Source: CAYQCE01 sp964415885 (lineage in GTDB: Bacteria > Zixibacteria > MSB-5A5 > JAABVY01 > JAHJOQ01). Taken from it: 64,000 nucleotides of DNA. Shown one piece after another: positions 35,549 through 44,830 of this stretch (position 1 is the first letter of the stretch; every line of letters begins with the position of its first letter). A model generated the notes under the pieces. It was given only the letters and a program-made list of their open reading frames with translations, searched no databases and had not been told where the DNA came from. The stretch lies in the NCBI GenBank assembly GCA_964415885.1, contig CAYQCE010000008.1, forward strand, positions 1-64,000, in the 5' to 3' direction. The position numbers were made by a program, and so were the translations under genes.

Positions 35549-38023
35549 CTACTTGAGTAGTGTCATCTTCTTCACGTCAGAATAGTCGCCAGCGTTGACT
35601 TTGTAGAAGTAAACTCCGGAAGCCACGTTCGAAGCATCGAACAGAACTTCGTGGTCGCCTGCATCAAAGTAATCGTCAACGAGCGTTTGTACTTCCTGCC
35701 CGAGGACATTGTACACCTTCAACTCTACTTCGCCGGCCTCAGGGAGGCTGAACGATATCCGGGTCGTTGGATTGAATGGGTTCGGATAATTCTGTCTTAA
35801 CTCGAAGCTCTGCGGTCTGATCGGATCATTCGAATTGAGCTTGGCGAAAGGACCGCCCGAGGCAGTTGGGAGTTCAACGACGGTTCCGTTGGGAAGCGCT
35901 GCGTACAATCCGAATGCCGGACCGTTCTGGTCATCGTCGGGACTAAGGAATCCCGAGGCAAACACTATCGCCGCCTCACCCTTGAGGGCAGCGAGGTCGG
36001 CGGAGTAGGTGGCAACTACCGTGGAATTGTCACCTGCGGGAGTAACGAAGAGCTTGTAGTCGGCCGGCCATACCGTACGATAGTGAGAGAACTCACCGTA
36101 AGTAAGATCGCTGAAGAGCTTGAACTTGAAGAAACCCGCTCTTACAAGGATATCAACCGCTGGCGCATCAGTGGCGCCGTGAAATGCTATCAGGCTGACA
36201 AACGGTCCCCACTCCGCTTCTTCCTTGATGTCATCGATCGCAAAGATGTCGAATGCGGTTTCTTCACCGGAAGGATTCTCCGCAAAATCTCCCGGAGAGA
36301 GCACGCCATTCGCGATTGCCACATAGGTTTTCTGTGCGTCGAGTGTAACCGGGAATGTGGCTACTGCATCGCTTACAGATCCGCTGTTGTCGGGTGCGAC
36401 CGCTATCTCGAGCTCAACGCCGGCGGGCACGTCCACAAACGGAGTAGCCGTTCTAAACGCGAAGTTGTCCTGGAAGAGACTTCCATTGACGTAGATATCA
36501 ACGACTTCAGCGCCGGGATCCGCAGCATTGTGGATCACCTGTAGTCTCGCGGTCTGGTCGAGTTGCGGCAGTTCGATAACTGTACCGTCCGGAAGTGCGG
36601 CATACAGGCCGAACGCCTCGCCGTTCTGATTCGTCGACGGATTCAGGAATCCGGACGCGAATACAACGGCTGCACCACCACCCAGAGCCGACAGATTGGC
36701 ATCAAATGACGCAACCACGGTGTTGTTCATTCCAGCGGGTGTGACATCGAGAATGTAGTCAGATGCAAAAACTGTCTTGTATTCGGTGAATTCACCATAA
36801 CCTAAGTTCTGCACGAGGGCGTAGCTGTTCAGATTGCGAACGAGCACGTCTACGGCTGGAGCGTCAGTGGCGCCATGAAATACCACAAGATTGACAATAA
36901 ACGGCCACTTGGCTTCGGTCTTGATACCGTCAGCGGCGTACAGGTTGAAACCGATCGGACGAGATTCAGGATTGGCTGTGAAACTCGATGGATCCAGGAC
37001 GCCATTCGCAACGGCAACATATCGTTTCTGCGACTCGAGTGTCACCGGGATTGTGGCGATGACGTCCGATGCCGAAGAGCTGTTACCTGGTGCCACGCCG
37101 ATATTCAACGTTACACCGGCGGGAACCTCAAGAAATTCGGTTGCGGTTCGAAATGCGAAATCATCCTTGAAGAGACCGCCATTGACATAGATATCAACAA
37201 CGCCTGCTGCAGGGTCTGCGGCGTTATGGATGATCTGCAGTTCGGCAGTCTGCTCGACTTGCGGGAATTCGACGACTTGACCGTCCGGAAGGGCGGCAAA
37301 CAGACCAAAAGGTGCTCCACTGTTGTTCTCTCCCGGTGCAAGAAATCCAGATGCAAAAACTACGGCCGTGCCGCCTCTGAGTCCGGACAGATCAACGTCG
37401 AATTTCGCCACCTCCACCTGGTTGTCATTCGCTGGAGTAATGGTAACGGTCTGCTCCCGAGGCAGCAGCCTGCGATATGATGAAAAGTCACCATATTCGA
37501 GGTCATCAACCAGCTTGCCCCATCGCCAGCCGTTTACGAGAGCATCCACTCCGGGAGCATCGGTAGCGCCGTGGAAGACTCTGACTTCCACGAAGTACTT
37601 CAGATAAGCTTCAGTACGCATGTGATCATTTATGTAAAGGTCAAAGCCCGTGGGCTTATGACTCGGATTTTCTGCGAATTGCGTCGGATCCAGGACTCCG
37701 TTGGCGACTGCGACATAGGTCCGCCCCGCCTTGAGTGTCAGCGGGAAAACCGCCAGTGCCTCCGCTGCTGAACTGCTTGTCGGCGGTGCCACGGCAACGT
37801 CCAGATTCACTCCGGCCGGAAGCTCCAGGTATGGTGTCGCGGTACGAAATGCGAAATTGTCTAATTCGAGAGAGCCGTTGACATAAATATCAACTTCGGC
37901 TGCTGCCGGGTCGGCTGAATTGTGGATAATCTGTAGCTGTGCGGTTCCGCTTGCCTGAACCTCGCCCGCAAGTCCGAATGTGGTCACGAGTGCTATCATC
38001 AGTATTACCTTTACCTTCTTCAT
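35549..38023 (-). CDS. Secreted DUF4397 triple-repeat protein with type IX sorting domain
   Basis: 824 residues with signal peptide (VKVILMIALVTTFGLAGEVQAS). Three tandem units of about 225 residues follow, each with an IIHNAADPAA...VDIYVNG half and a VVFHGATDAPAVDVLV half, i.e. two DUF4397-like modules per unit. The C-terminus (about 740-824) is a FlgD-like/T9SS type A sorting domain: QNYPNPFNPTTRISF, VYNVLGQEVQTLVD, GVYFYKVNAGDYSDVKKMTLLK. It is expected to be exported and attached to the cell surface. The ATG follows gaggaaagaggaa. It may be transcribed with the fasciclin and DUF378 genes upstream (gap about 103 bp). Confidence 0.88.
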   Translation of the reverse strand: MKKVKVILMIALVTTFGLAGEVQASGTAQLQIIHNSADPAAAEVDIYVNGSLELDNFAFRTATPYLELPAGVNLDVAVAPPTSSSAAEALAVFPLTLKAGRTYVAVANGVLDPTQFAENPSHKPTGFDLYINDHMRTEAYLKYFVEVRVFHGATDAPGVDALVNGWRWGKLVDDLEYGDFSSYRRLLPREQTVTITPANDNQVEVAKFDVDLSGLRGGTAVVFASGFLAPGENNSGAPFGLFAALPDGQVVEFPQVEQTAELQIIHNAADPAAGVVDIYVNGGLFKDDFAFRTATEFLEVPAGVTLNIGVAPGNSSSASDVIATIPVTLESQKRYVAVANGVLDPSSFTANPESRPIGFNLYAADGIKTEAKWPFIVNLVVFHGATDAPAVDVLVRNLNSYALVQNLGYGEFTEYKTVFASDYILDVTPAGMNNTVVASFDANLSALGGGAAVVFASGFLNPSTNQNGEAFGLYAALPDGTVIELPQLDQTARLQVIHNAADPGAEVVDIYVNGSLFQDNFAFRTATPFVDVPAGVELEIAVAPDNSGSVSDAVATFPVTLDAQKTYVAIANGVLSPGDFAENPSGEETAFDIFAIDDIKEEAEWGPFVSLIAFHGATDAPAVDILVRAGFFKFKLFSDLTYGEFSHYRTVWPADYKLFVTPAGDNSTVVATYSADLAALKGEAAIVFASGFLSPDDDQNGPAFGLYAALPNGTVVELPTASGGPFAKLNSNDPIRPQSFELRQNYPNPFNPTTRISFSLPEAGEVELKVYNVLGQEVQTLVDDYFDAGDHEVLFDASNVASGVYFYKVNAGDYSDVKKMTLLK

Positions 38024-38126
38024 TTCCTCTTTCCTCTCTGCCTGACTTTAGTCTTGTTTCAGTTCCAGTTATTGCAGCGAGCCGGCATCCCCCTCGCGCA
38101 GCTCGCTGCTTTGTGCAATCAGTGTG

Positions 38127-38705
38127 CTAATCGAAATCCGGGAGAATAACGTTGTCGATCACATGGATCACGCCGTTCTCGCATTCGATGTCGGTCTTGA
38201 CGACCTGAGCTCCATTGACGAGGACCTTGTCACCTTCGACCTTGATATTGACACTCTGGCCGTTTGCTGTCGCAGCCTCAGAGAGCTTCACTACATCCGC
38301 CGCCATGATCCTGCCGGGGACCACATGGTAGGTAAGGACTGCAGCGAGCTTCTCTTTGTCAGCGAGCAGTTTTGTGATTGCTCCGTCCGGGAGCTTCGCA
38401 AAAGCCTCATCTGTCGGAGCGAACACCGTGAAAGGTCCGTCGCTCTTGAGTACATCTACCAGCTCAGCGGCCTTGACCGCTGTGACGAGAGTGCCGAATG
38501 AACCGGCGCTAACGGCAGTCTCGACAATATCCATCTTCTTCACCTCTGTTGACTCCATAGCCTTAGCCTCCATGCTAATCTTGCTGCCGGCGTTGCTTGC
38601 CTTGATCTTGCTACCTGAACCGCAATCACCGGCGTTTGCCGGGGAAAAGGCGGACGCAAAAACCAGTGCTACCGCCATCATTCCTGTTCTAATCAGATTT
38701 CTCAC
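38127..38705 (-). CDS. Exported fasciclin (FAS1) domain protein
   Basis: 192 residues. Signal peptide ([17 protein letters not shown]), a short linker rich in Ser, Lys and Met, then one FAS1 domain (about 58-190) with both conserved motifs: [15 protein letters not shown] and [11 protein letters not shown], and the terminal [15 protein letters not shown]1 domains mediate adhesion or bind small lipophilic pigments such as carotenoids. Pigment binding is worth considering because a CarH-like photoreceptor regulator lies nearby (inference). Confidence 0.9.
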   Translation of the reverse strand: MRNLIRTGMMAVALVFASAFSPANAGDCGSGSKIKASNAGSKISMEAKAMESTEVKKMDIVETAVSAGSFGTLVTAVKAAELVDVLKSDGPFTVFAPTDEAFAKLPDGAITKLLADKEKLAAVLTYHVVPGRIMAADVVKLSEAATANGQSVNIKVEGDKVLVNGAQVVKTDIECENGVIHVIDNVILPDFD

Positions 38706-38795
38706 TTTTCTCTCACTTTTCCTTACTTGTTTTTGTTTGTTTCAACGCATTTCCTCAATTGGGCGGGTGCCCCACCGGCACCCGCCGGAGTCGGA

Positions 38796-39017
38796 TTAAG
38801 CTTCAGCAGATGCCAGCCCCCAGCGCTGCTGAATCGCTCTCCACTGAGCCGCCTGGTACACTGCAGACAACCCGACGAGAGTGTAGACTATTCGGCTGAG
38901 CATTGACATGTCGCCGAGAATGGTCTTCACCAGATCGAAGTTGAAGAGCCCGACAAGACCCCAGTTCAGCCCGCCTACAACCAGAAGTACTGCAACGATT
39001 ACGTCTAAAGTTCTCAT
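38796..39017 (-). CDS. DUF378 small membrane protein
   Basis: 73 residues from the ATG at 39017, which has ggag 6 bases upstream; an ATG at 39029 would add four residues. Two membrane helices: LDVIVAVLLVVGGLNWGLVGLF and SRIVYTLVGLSAVYQAA, with the DUF378 signature GGLNWGLVG and the following Y-x-L-V-G-L. Function unknown. It is the first gene on the minus strand, divergent from the MerR/B12 regulator, 90 bp upstream of fasciclin. Confidence 0.9.
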   Translation of the reverse strand: MRTLDVIVAVLLVVGGLNWGLVGLFNFDLVKTILGDMSMLSRIVYTLVGLSAVYQAAQWRAIQQRWGLASAEA

Positions 39018-39090
39018 TCTAATCTCCATTTAGAGTTGCTGTTTTGTTCGCTTTCACCGGGCAGAACACACATGCCCATACAATTGTTCC

Positions 39091-39135
39091 GCTTTTGTAT
39101 AACTTTGTTATAATAACTGTATAGTATATTGTAAC
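39091..39135. promoter_or_regulatory. AT-rich divergent control region with repeated TGT motifs
   Basis: ttgtataactttgttata followed by taactgtatag and tattgtaac shows TGT motifs at 39096, 39106, 39118 and 39130, roughly one helical turn apart. CarH-type repressors bind arrays of short direct repeats with about 11-bp spacing near a promoter, so this is a candidate operator for the divergent regulator. The match to any known consensus is only partial. Confidence 0.35.
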
Positions 39136-39278
39136 TCGTTGGCAGACTGCGTGATCTGGAGCATCGTGGTTGATTTGCTTCTGCTGTGCCGGGGGGTTGT
39201 ATCAAAAAAAGTGAAACATTTGTCTAATAATAGTGTTTTTCTTATTGACATTGACAAGATTATGTGAAAGTTGGTTGT

Positions 39279-40208
39279 ATGAATAAGGCAATGCATTCAA
39301 TAAAGGCAGTCTCGAAGAGGTCTGGGTTGTCGCCACATTTGATAAGAATGTGGGAGCGACGGTATGGTGTAGTGGAGCCTGATCGCACGGATTCGAACAG
39401 GCGCGTTTATAGTGACGACGATATTTACAGGCTCACGCTTCTGAAACGTGTCGTTGATGAGGGCGGCGAGTCTATCGGAAACATTGCCAACCTCCCGAAT
39501 GACGAGTTGGAGCGGATAATACAGGCGGCATCGGAAGGGTCGTCGCCTGTTCCTGTACCGGCATCGGAGAACGGCGCAGAACCGGAGGAGTATATTGAGC
39601 GGGCTCTCGAAGCAATCGGCAATCTTGACGAGCACAGCCTCGAACGAGTTCTTTCGAGGGCATCTGTCAGTTTTGGCCGGACAGGCGCTCTGGAAAAGGT
39701 AATCATCCCGATGCTTGATGTTGTCGGCGAGAAGTGGCAGGAGGGCACGATCCGAATAGCGAACGAGCATCTCGCATCGGCGGTCACGCGCACGATGATC
39801 GGTGGAATGACAAACGGGCTCGGGTTGCCCGAGAATGCGCCGCACCTGGTTGTGACTACGCCGGCCGGTATCATACACGAGTACGGGGCTCTCGCGGTTG
39901 CGGTCATGGCGTCGACTGAAGGCTGGAAGATTACATATCTCGGCCCGAATCTGCCTGCGGAGGAGATAGCGGGTGTAGTTCAGGCTAAGAACTCCCGCGC
40001 TGTGGCGCTGAGTATAGTCTATCCGCCGGACGATCCTCTGATCGCGGCAGAACTGCGGAAAATCCGTGAGCTTGTGCCGGATGACATTGTGCTCATAGTC
40101 GGCGGCCGTTCGGCGAAGTCATATGGGGCGACGCTTTCAGAGATTGAGGCCCGATACGCCGACGATCTCGCCACTCTCAGACGTGTACTCAGGAATATCA
40201 TCAGTTAG
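39279..40208 (+). CDS. MerR-family B12-binding photoreceptor regulator, CarH/LitR-like
   Basis: 309 residues from ATG 39279 (GTG 39264 upstream and ATG 39291 downstream are alternatives). The MerR helix-turn-helix is at about 7-75 (IKAVSKRSGLSPHLIRMWERRY). A four-helix B12 cap carries the CarH motif W-x9-E-H (KWQEGTIRIANEHLAS, about 155). A Rossmann-type cobalamin domain has H-E-x-G (GIIHEYGALAV), the lower axial His for B12. In known CarH, adenosylcobalamin-bound tetramers repress in the dark and fall apart in light. Divergent transcription from DUF378/fasciclin genes suggests that these are its targets (inference). Confidence 0.88.
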   Translation: MNKAMHSIKAVSKRSGLSPHLIRMWERRYGVVEPDRTDSNRRVYSDDDIYRLTLLKRVVDEGGESIGNIANLPNDELERIIQAASEGSSPVPVPASENGAEPEEYIERALEAIGNLDEHSLERVLSRASVSFGRTGALEKVIIPMLDVVGEKWQEGTIRIANEHLASAVTRTMIGGMTNGLGLPENAPHLVVTTPAGIIHEYGALAVAVMASTEGWKITYLGPNLPAEEIAGVVQAKNSRAVALSIVYPPDDPLIAAELRKIRELVPDDIVLIVGGRSAKSYGATLSEIEARYADDLATLRRVLRNIIS

Positions 40209-40452
40209 TCTGTGAAAACCAGCTTGAAATCCTGGGTCAATCATTCGAACTCCTCTGTCCCTTCGCTGATCTCCAATTTTCCAGGTTTTACTAAGTGTAC
40301 ATGTGACAAAGCCGAGTGACGTAGAAGAGCTGTGAGGACAAACTTGATCGTGCGATGATTTTGCGGTCTTTCCGGTTGTCAAGCAGGTGCATCGGACACG
40401 ATTTTTCGTTTGCGGCATGGAGCGAGGTGAAAAGAGCCGGGAGCGATCGGGG

Positions 40453-41139
40453 CTACTCCTTAAGACGATATCCGACACCTCTCACAGTCTCGATCAGTTT
40501 GCCATGCGCACCGAGCTTCTTGCGGATGCTAACGATCTGAACGTCAACCGACCTGTCCGTAACTACAGGATCGCCCTCACCAATGCCGTCGATAATCTGA
40601 TGACGTGTGAACACCCAGCCCGGTCGACGGGCCAAAAAGTGGAGAATCCGAAATTCGGTGGGAGTAAGCACAACGGGTTTGCCCTTCAGTAGCACCTCGT
40701 GGCGTCCCGGGTGAATTACGAGATCGTTGACTTTGACCGATTCGGTTTTGCCGACGGTTTCGTTCGATTTTCGTCGCAGTACCGCACGTATTCTGGCAAT
40801 GAGGACTCGCGGCGAGAACGGCTTGGCTATATAGTCGTCGGCACCGATTTCGAGACCGGTAACGACATCCGCCTCTTCAGCTTTCGCCGTGAGCATGAGA
40901 ATCGGGATATGCTGGGTCTTGGGGTCGTTCTTGAGAATGCGACAGACATCGAGACCGTCGATTCCGGGCAGCATTAGATCGAGCACCATAAGGTGTGGCG
41001 GATTGGACCTTGCCTTCTCGAGTGCAGCCTCGCCTGTAGTAACGCCATCGACGCGATATCCCTCTTTCTCGAGGTTGATTTTCACGAGTTCGAGAATGTC
41101 GGATTCATCCTCGATAATAAGTACGCTCTCTTTGGACAA
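40453..41139 (-). CDS. OmpR/PhoB-family response regulator
   Basis: 228 residues. Receiver domain (about 5-118) with the acidic pair in IIEDESD, the phospho-acceptor Asp in LMVLDLMLPGIDG (about 53), Thr in LMLTAKA and Lys in YIAKPFSP. Winged-helix domain (about 135-226) with LTPTEFRILHFLARRPGWVFTR and VDVQIVSIRKKLG, then VRGVGYRL, closest in style to PhoB. No histidine kinase lies next to it. The same-strand genes upstream of it encode a TonB receptor and its companion secreted protein, possibly its regulon. Confidence 0.93.
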   Translation of the reverse strand: MSKESVLIIEDESDILELVKINLEKEGYRVDGVTTGEAALEKARSNPPHLMVLDLMLPGIDGLDVCRILKNDPKTQHIPILMLTAKAEEADVVTGLEIGADDYIAKPFSPRVLIARIRAVLRRKSNETVGKTESVKVNDLVIHPGRHEVLLKGKPVVLTPTEFRILHFLARRPGWVFTRHQIIDGIGEGDPVVTDRSVDVQIVSIRKKLGAHGKLIETVRGVGYRLKE

Positions 41140-41244
41140 CTTCTCTCTCCTGCTTCAAATCACGCAGTTACTTTTGTTTTCATCCTTCTGTGCGATGAGA
41201 ATTAGTCTCCCGCTAATCAGTCTCTAACTTTTCAATCCTCATGC

Positions 41245-41276
41245 GAAAGGTTCCGGCCCGTAGACCGGAACCTTTC
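41245..41276 (-). terminator. 12-bp hairpin after the large dockerin gene
   Basis: gaaaggttccgg (41245-41256), loop cccgtaga, ccggaacctttc (41265-41276), a perfect stem 58 bp past the stop of the minus-strand gene. It is a probable terminator separating it from the response regulator. Confidence 0.7.
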
Positions 41277-41333
41277 ATCTATGTGGAAGAAAGACCTGTT
41301 CTTACCAGCTCTTTCCACGAGGAGTTACTCCTC

Positions 41334-44300
41334 TTAGTTGCCTTCCGGGCTGCAGTCGCTGCAGCATGTGTAACCACCGAAGTGGAGGAATGTCCACTTG
41401 TCGGTCCAGAGGCTCTCCGTATTCGGGTCAAAAGCACCCGGATACGGGACATAGGTCCACCAAGCCGGAGGAGCGGGATCATCGGAACCACCGCCGCTTC
41501 CGCCACAGGCGCCCTGATCCGGTTCCGGACCGCCCTGGAAGACATAAGCGATAAGGTACACGATATCGTCGATGTCGATCGCACCCGAACCGTTGGCATC
41601 ACCGCAGCAATCCTGCGGAACCGGAGCCGGGCCTCCCTGGAAGACGAAGGCGATCTCGTACACGATGTCGTCGATGTCGACAGCACCAGAGGCGTTGACA
41701 TCACCTACGAAGCAGGGGGAGCCACCACTGCAGAGCACGCATGGATCGGTGTCTCTGACTGTGGTCGGCAACGGCTGGAGCTGACCGGCGCCATCGGCGA
41801 GGGCAGCCGCACCACCCGTGACAGGCCTCGGATTCAGAGTGCCCGTAGCCAGGTCACGGAACGGAGTAGCGCCCGGACGACCGACGGTCGGCGGGTAGCT
41901 GCAGAGCTCGGGATCGATCTGGTAGTTGTTCCACTCGGTGAAGAGGTAATTGTTTACCCAAGCCGGAGTGCTTGCCGGATCGTCAACGTGGAACCAGAAG
42001 CAACCCTCGAAAGTGAGGTCGCCGCAAGCCGCACGCATCTCGGTGTCTTCGCCTTCAGGATCACACTCACACTCGGCCGGAGTGTGGATGATAGAGCCGG
42101 TGCTCTCGAAGTCAGCATAGTAACCCGGGTGATCGATGAAGATCGAGTTGTAGTAGTGACCGCCGGCATTGTCGCGAATACTGAAGAATCGCGAGGAGTT
42201 GGCAGTCGTTGAGCCCAGGCCGGGACCGATATAGGTGACGTTTGCGATGTCCGGACGAGCGTACGGGCAGGCATCCTCAGGACTGCCGTTGCCGTCGTGC
42301 TCACCGGACTTGTCAGCCTCGTCGTCCTGAACGCTGAACCAGAACTGGCCGTAACCACGGAAACCTTCGTCATAGTCGAACGAATCGTCACCCTGGAAAG
42401 TGCTGACGAGATAGGCGGTGTTGACGGTACCGCCGAACCACTCGAAACCGTCATCGAGGTTGAAGGCAACTTCGATGTGATCGATTGTGGTACCGTTACC
42501 AAGCGCGCCCATGGTCATACCGTTAATCTCATTGGCTTCACCAATCGCATACCCGCCGTGGCGGATCGAGATGTACTGGTAAATACCGGAGTTGTCGGTG
42601 TCGTCGCAGAGGTTACCCGGAGTGTCGTCGCAACCGTAGATCACGAGATCGTAGTCGGGATCGGTTTCCGGAATACCCTCGACTCTGCGCTCGGCAGTAC
42701 CCGGAACGCAGGGAGCCGGGCATGCGCCGATGTTGGCGCGACCCAGCACGATAAGGCCACCCCAGATACCGCGGGTGCCGTGTGCGATGTCATACGGATC
42801 GTTGACGTTGTCGTCGATAGCGGTCATGATGATCGGGGCATCTTCAGTACCGATCATCTCGGCGTAGCCGTCACGGTCGATAATCAGAGCGGACGGCTGA
42901 TCCGGATGGAGAGCCTGACCGGGGGTGTCACCCTTGATGACTGTGCCGGGCTCGACATACAGAGTCTGACCGGCTTTCACATGGACACGACCGTAGAGCA
43001 GCCACTCTTTGTCATTGGTGAGAGTGTAGGTGCCGCTTGCGTCGATGTCGGACTGCTCGAAGACTTCCTGGGTCTTCGGATAGCCTGTGTAGCCGCCGAA
43101 GTCGAGGAAGGTCCAGCAATCGGTCCACATCTTGCCATCCGGAGCGAATGCGCCGGCGTAATCGGTCTCATCGAACCAGGCCGGGGCGGCCGGATCATCC
43201 GAGCCACCGCCGACTCCACCTGGATCACAAAGGACGCAGGGATCGCCGTCGACAGCGATCGGAAGATCAACCGGAACGAAACCGTTAGCAGCGAGAACCG
43301 GGCTGGTAGCTGCCGGACGAGCGTCGAGACCAAAGCTGGCCAGGGTACGGAAGTCACCGCCGAGACCAGCCGGATCCACTGTCGGAGGATAGCTGTTCAG
43401 CTCGACATTCATACCATCAACATTGCTGCCCCATGCTGGGACATTGAACAGATAATCATAGTTCCATGTCGGGGTGCTGGCGGGATCGCCGAGATCGTAC
43501 CAGAAGGTACCATCAAAGGTCAGGTCGCCGCAAGCCGCACGCATCTCGGTGTCCTCGCCTTCAGGATCACACTGGCAGTCACCGGGATAGTTGAACGGAT
43601 TATGAATAGTAGGGCCGGTGGCCTCGAAGTCAGCATGGTAACCCGGGTGATCGACAAAGATCGAGTTGAAGTAGTGACCGCCGGCATTGTCGCGAATACT
43701 GAAGAATCGCGAGGAGTTGGCAGTCGTTGAGCCCAGGCCGGGACCGATATAGGTGACGTTTGCGATGTCCGGACGAGCGTACGGGCAGGCATCCTCAGGA
43801 CTGCCGTTGCCGTCGTGCTCACCGGACTTGTCAGCCTCGTCGTCCTGAACGCTGAACCAGAACTGGCCGTAACCACGGAAACCTTCGTCATAGTCGAACG
43901 AATCGTCACCCTGGAAAGTGCTGACGAGATAGGCGGTGTTGACGGTACCGCCGAACCACTCGAAACCGTCATCGAGGTTGAAGGCAACTTCGATGTGATC
44001 GATTGTGGTACCGTTACCAAGCGCGCCCATGGTCATACCGTTAATCTCATTGGCTTCACCAATCGCATACCCGCCGTGGCGGATCGAGATGTACTGGTAA
44101 ATACCGGAGTTGTCGGTGTCGTCGCAGAGGTTACCCGGAGTGTCGTCGCAACCGTAGATCACGAGATCGTAGTCGGGATCGGTTTCCGGAATACCCTCGA
44201 CTCTGCGCTCGGCAGTACCCGGAACGCAGGGAGCCGGGCATGCGCCGATGTTGGCGCGACCCAGCACGATAAGGCCACCCCAGATACCGCGGGTGCCGTG

Positions 44301-44690
44301 TGCGATGTCATACGGATCGTTGACGTTGTCGTCGATAGCGGTCATGATGATCGGGGCATCTTCAGTACCGATCATCTCGGCGTAGCCGTCACGGTCGATA
44401 ATCAGAGCGGACGGCTGATCCGGATGGAGAGCCTGGCCGGGTATGTCACCCTTGATGATTGTGCCGGGCTCGACATACAGAGTCTGACCGGCTTTCACAT
44501 GAACACGGCCATAGAGATGCCAGACTGTGTCGGCTGTCATGGTGTAGGTGCCACCGGCATCAATGTCGGTCTGTGCGAAGACCTTGATCGGCTTGCCGGC
44601 CTCTACCGGGCAGGAAACATCCGTTCCGGCGAAGGCAAAAGCGGGCACCAGGATTAGCAGGGACAGTGCAAAAATAACGCTGCGCTGCAT
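41334..44690 (-). CDS. Large secreted dockerin-repeat protein with internal duplication
   Basis: 1118 residues with signal peptide (VIFALSLLILVPAFAFA). Two long copies of a beta-helix-like surface domain (about 470 residues each; for example GLIVLGRANIGACPAPCVPG and YQYISIRHGGYAIGEANEING) lie in tandem with a 506-residue period. The C-terminus holds two dockerin loops (GDVNASGAVDIDDIVYEIAFV, GDANGSGAIDIDDIVYLIAYV) and a Cys-rich tail. The DNA copies are identical over about 766 bp (42152-42917 and 43670-44435). It follows the TonB receptor on the same strand; such pairs suggest a surface protein cooperating with the receptor in capture of a nutrient (inference). aggagg ribosome site. Confidence 0.85.
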   Translation of the reverse strand: MQRSVIFALSLLILVPAFAFAGTDVSCPVEAGKPIKVFAQTDIDAGGTYTMTADTVWHLYGRVHVKAGQTLYVEPGTIIKGDIPGQALHPDQPSALIIDRDGYAEMIGTEDAPIIMTAIDDNVNDPYDIAHGTRGIWGGLIVLGRANIGACPAPCVPGTAERRVEGIPETDPDYDLVIYGCDDTPGNLCDDTDNSGIYQYISIRHGGYAIGEANEINGMTMGALGNGTTIDHIEVAFNLDDGFEWFGGTVNTAYLVSTFQGDDSFDYDEGFRGYGQFWFSVQDDEADKSGEHDGNGSPEDACPYARPDIANVTYIGPGLGSTTANSSRFFSIRDNAGGHYFNSIFVDHPGYHADFEATGPTIHNPFNYPGDCQCDPEGEDTEMRAACGDLTFDGTFWYDLGDPASTPTWNYDYLFNVPAWGSNVDGMNVELNSYPPTVDPAGLGGDFRTLASFGLDARPAATSPVLAANGFVPVDLPIAVDGDPCVLCDPGGVGGGSDDPAAPAWFDETDYAGAFAPDGKMWTDCWTFLDFGGYTGYPKTQEVFEQSDIDASGTYTLTNDKEWLLYGRVHVKAGQTLYVEPGTVIKGDTPGQALHPDQPSALIIDRDGYAEMIGTEDAPIIMTAIDDNVNDPYDIAHGTRGIWGGLIVLGRANIGACPAPCVPGTAERRVEGIPETDPDYDLVIYGCDDTPGNLCDDTDNSGIYQYISIRHGGYAIGEANEINGMTMGALGNGTTIDHIEVAFNLDDGFEWFGGTVNTAYLVSTFQGDDSFDYDEGFRGYGQFWFSVQDDEADKSGEHDGNGSPEDACPYARPDIANVTYIGPGLGSTTANSSRFFSIRDNAGGHYYNSIFIDHPGYYADFESTGSIIHTPAECECDPEGEDTEMRAACGDLTFEGCFWFHVDDPASTPAWVNNYLFTEWNNYQIDPELCSYPPTVGRPGATPFRDLATGTLNPRPVTGGAAALADGAGQLQPLPTTVRDTDPCVLCSGGSPCFVGDVNASGAVDIDDIVYEIAFVFQGGPAPVPQDCCGDANGSGAIDIDDIVYLIAYVFQGGPEPDQGACGGSGGGSDDPAPPAWWTYVPYPGAFDPNTESLWTDKWTFLHFGGYTCCSDCSPEGN
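42152..44435. repeat. Near-perfect internal tandem duplication (period 1518 bp)
   Basis: 42152-42917 and 43670-44435 read identical base for base over about 766 bp. Flanking parts (out to about 42110-43150 and 43630-44660) are similar with scattered differences. The absence even of silent changes points to recent duplication or gene conversion. It is also a spot where an assembly could collapse or expand. Confidence 0.85.
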
Positions 44691-44770
44691 TTACTTTCCT
44701 CCTGAATGAGTTGTTAAGGTTACCCTGATTGTTAACAAGTACATCGCTGCTTCGAGTTGAAAGTGAGAGA

Positions 44771-44830
44771 CTAGAAGTAATCGTCAGCCTCGATCGGATT
44801 AAAGTTCCGAGACTTACGATTCTGCTTCAT
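44771..44830 (-). CDS. 19-residue mini-ORF with strong ribosome site
   Basis: ATG at 44830 preceded by aggagg (44843-44838) with a 7-base spacer, an ideal Shine-Dalgarno. The 19-codon frame encodes a hydrophilic peptide, basic at the start (MKQNRKSRNFN) and acidic at the end (PIEADDYF), then TAG at 44771. It lies 80 bp upstream of the large dockerin gene on the same strand, downstream of the TonB receptor. It may be a leader peptide or a small functional protein. I know no family. Confidence 0.5.
   Translation of the reverse strand: MKQNRKSRNFNPIEADDYF

Noticed and set aside
36083..37480. Plus-strand open frames opposite the DUF4397 gene (up to 201 codons)
   Set aside because: They repeat with the threefold protein repeat on the other strand and have no signals of their own.
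40209..40452. Intergenic stretch containing a TGTACA-like sequence near 40297 as a possible CarH site
   Set aside because: A single short motif without repeats or promoter context; nothing else was found in this interval.
42297..44657. Long open frames on the plus strand opposite the large dockerin gene (477 and 280 codons)
   Set aside because: They run antisense through a clear secreted-protein gene, duplicate exactly with its internal repeat, have no ribosome sites and show no family features; they are by-products of codon bias.
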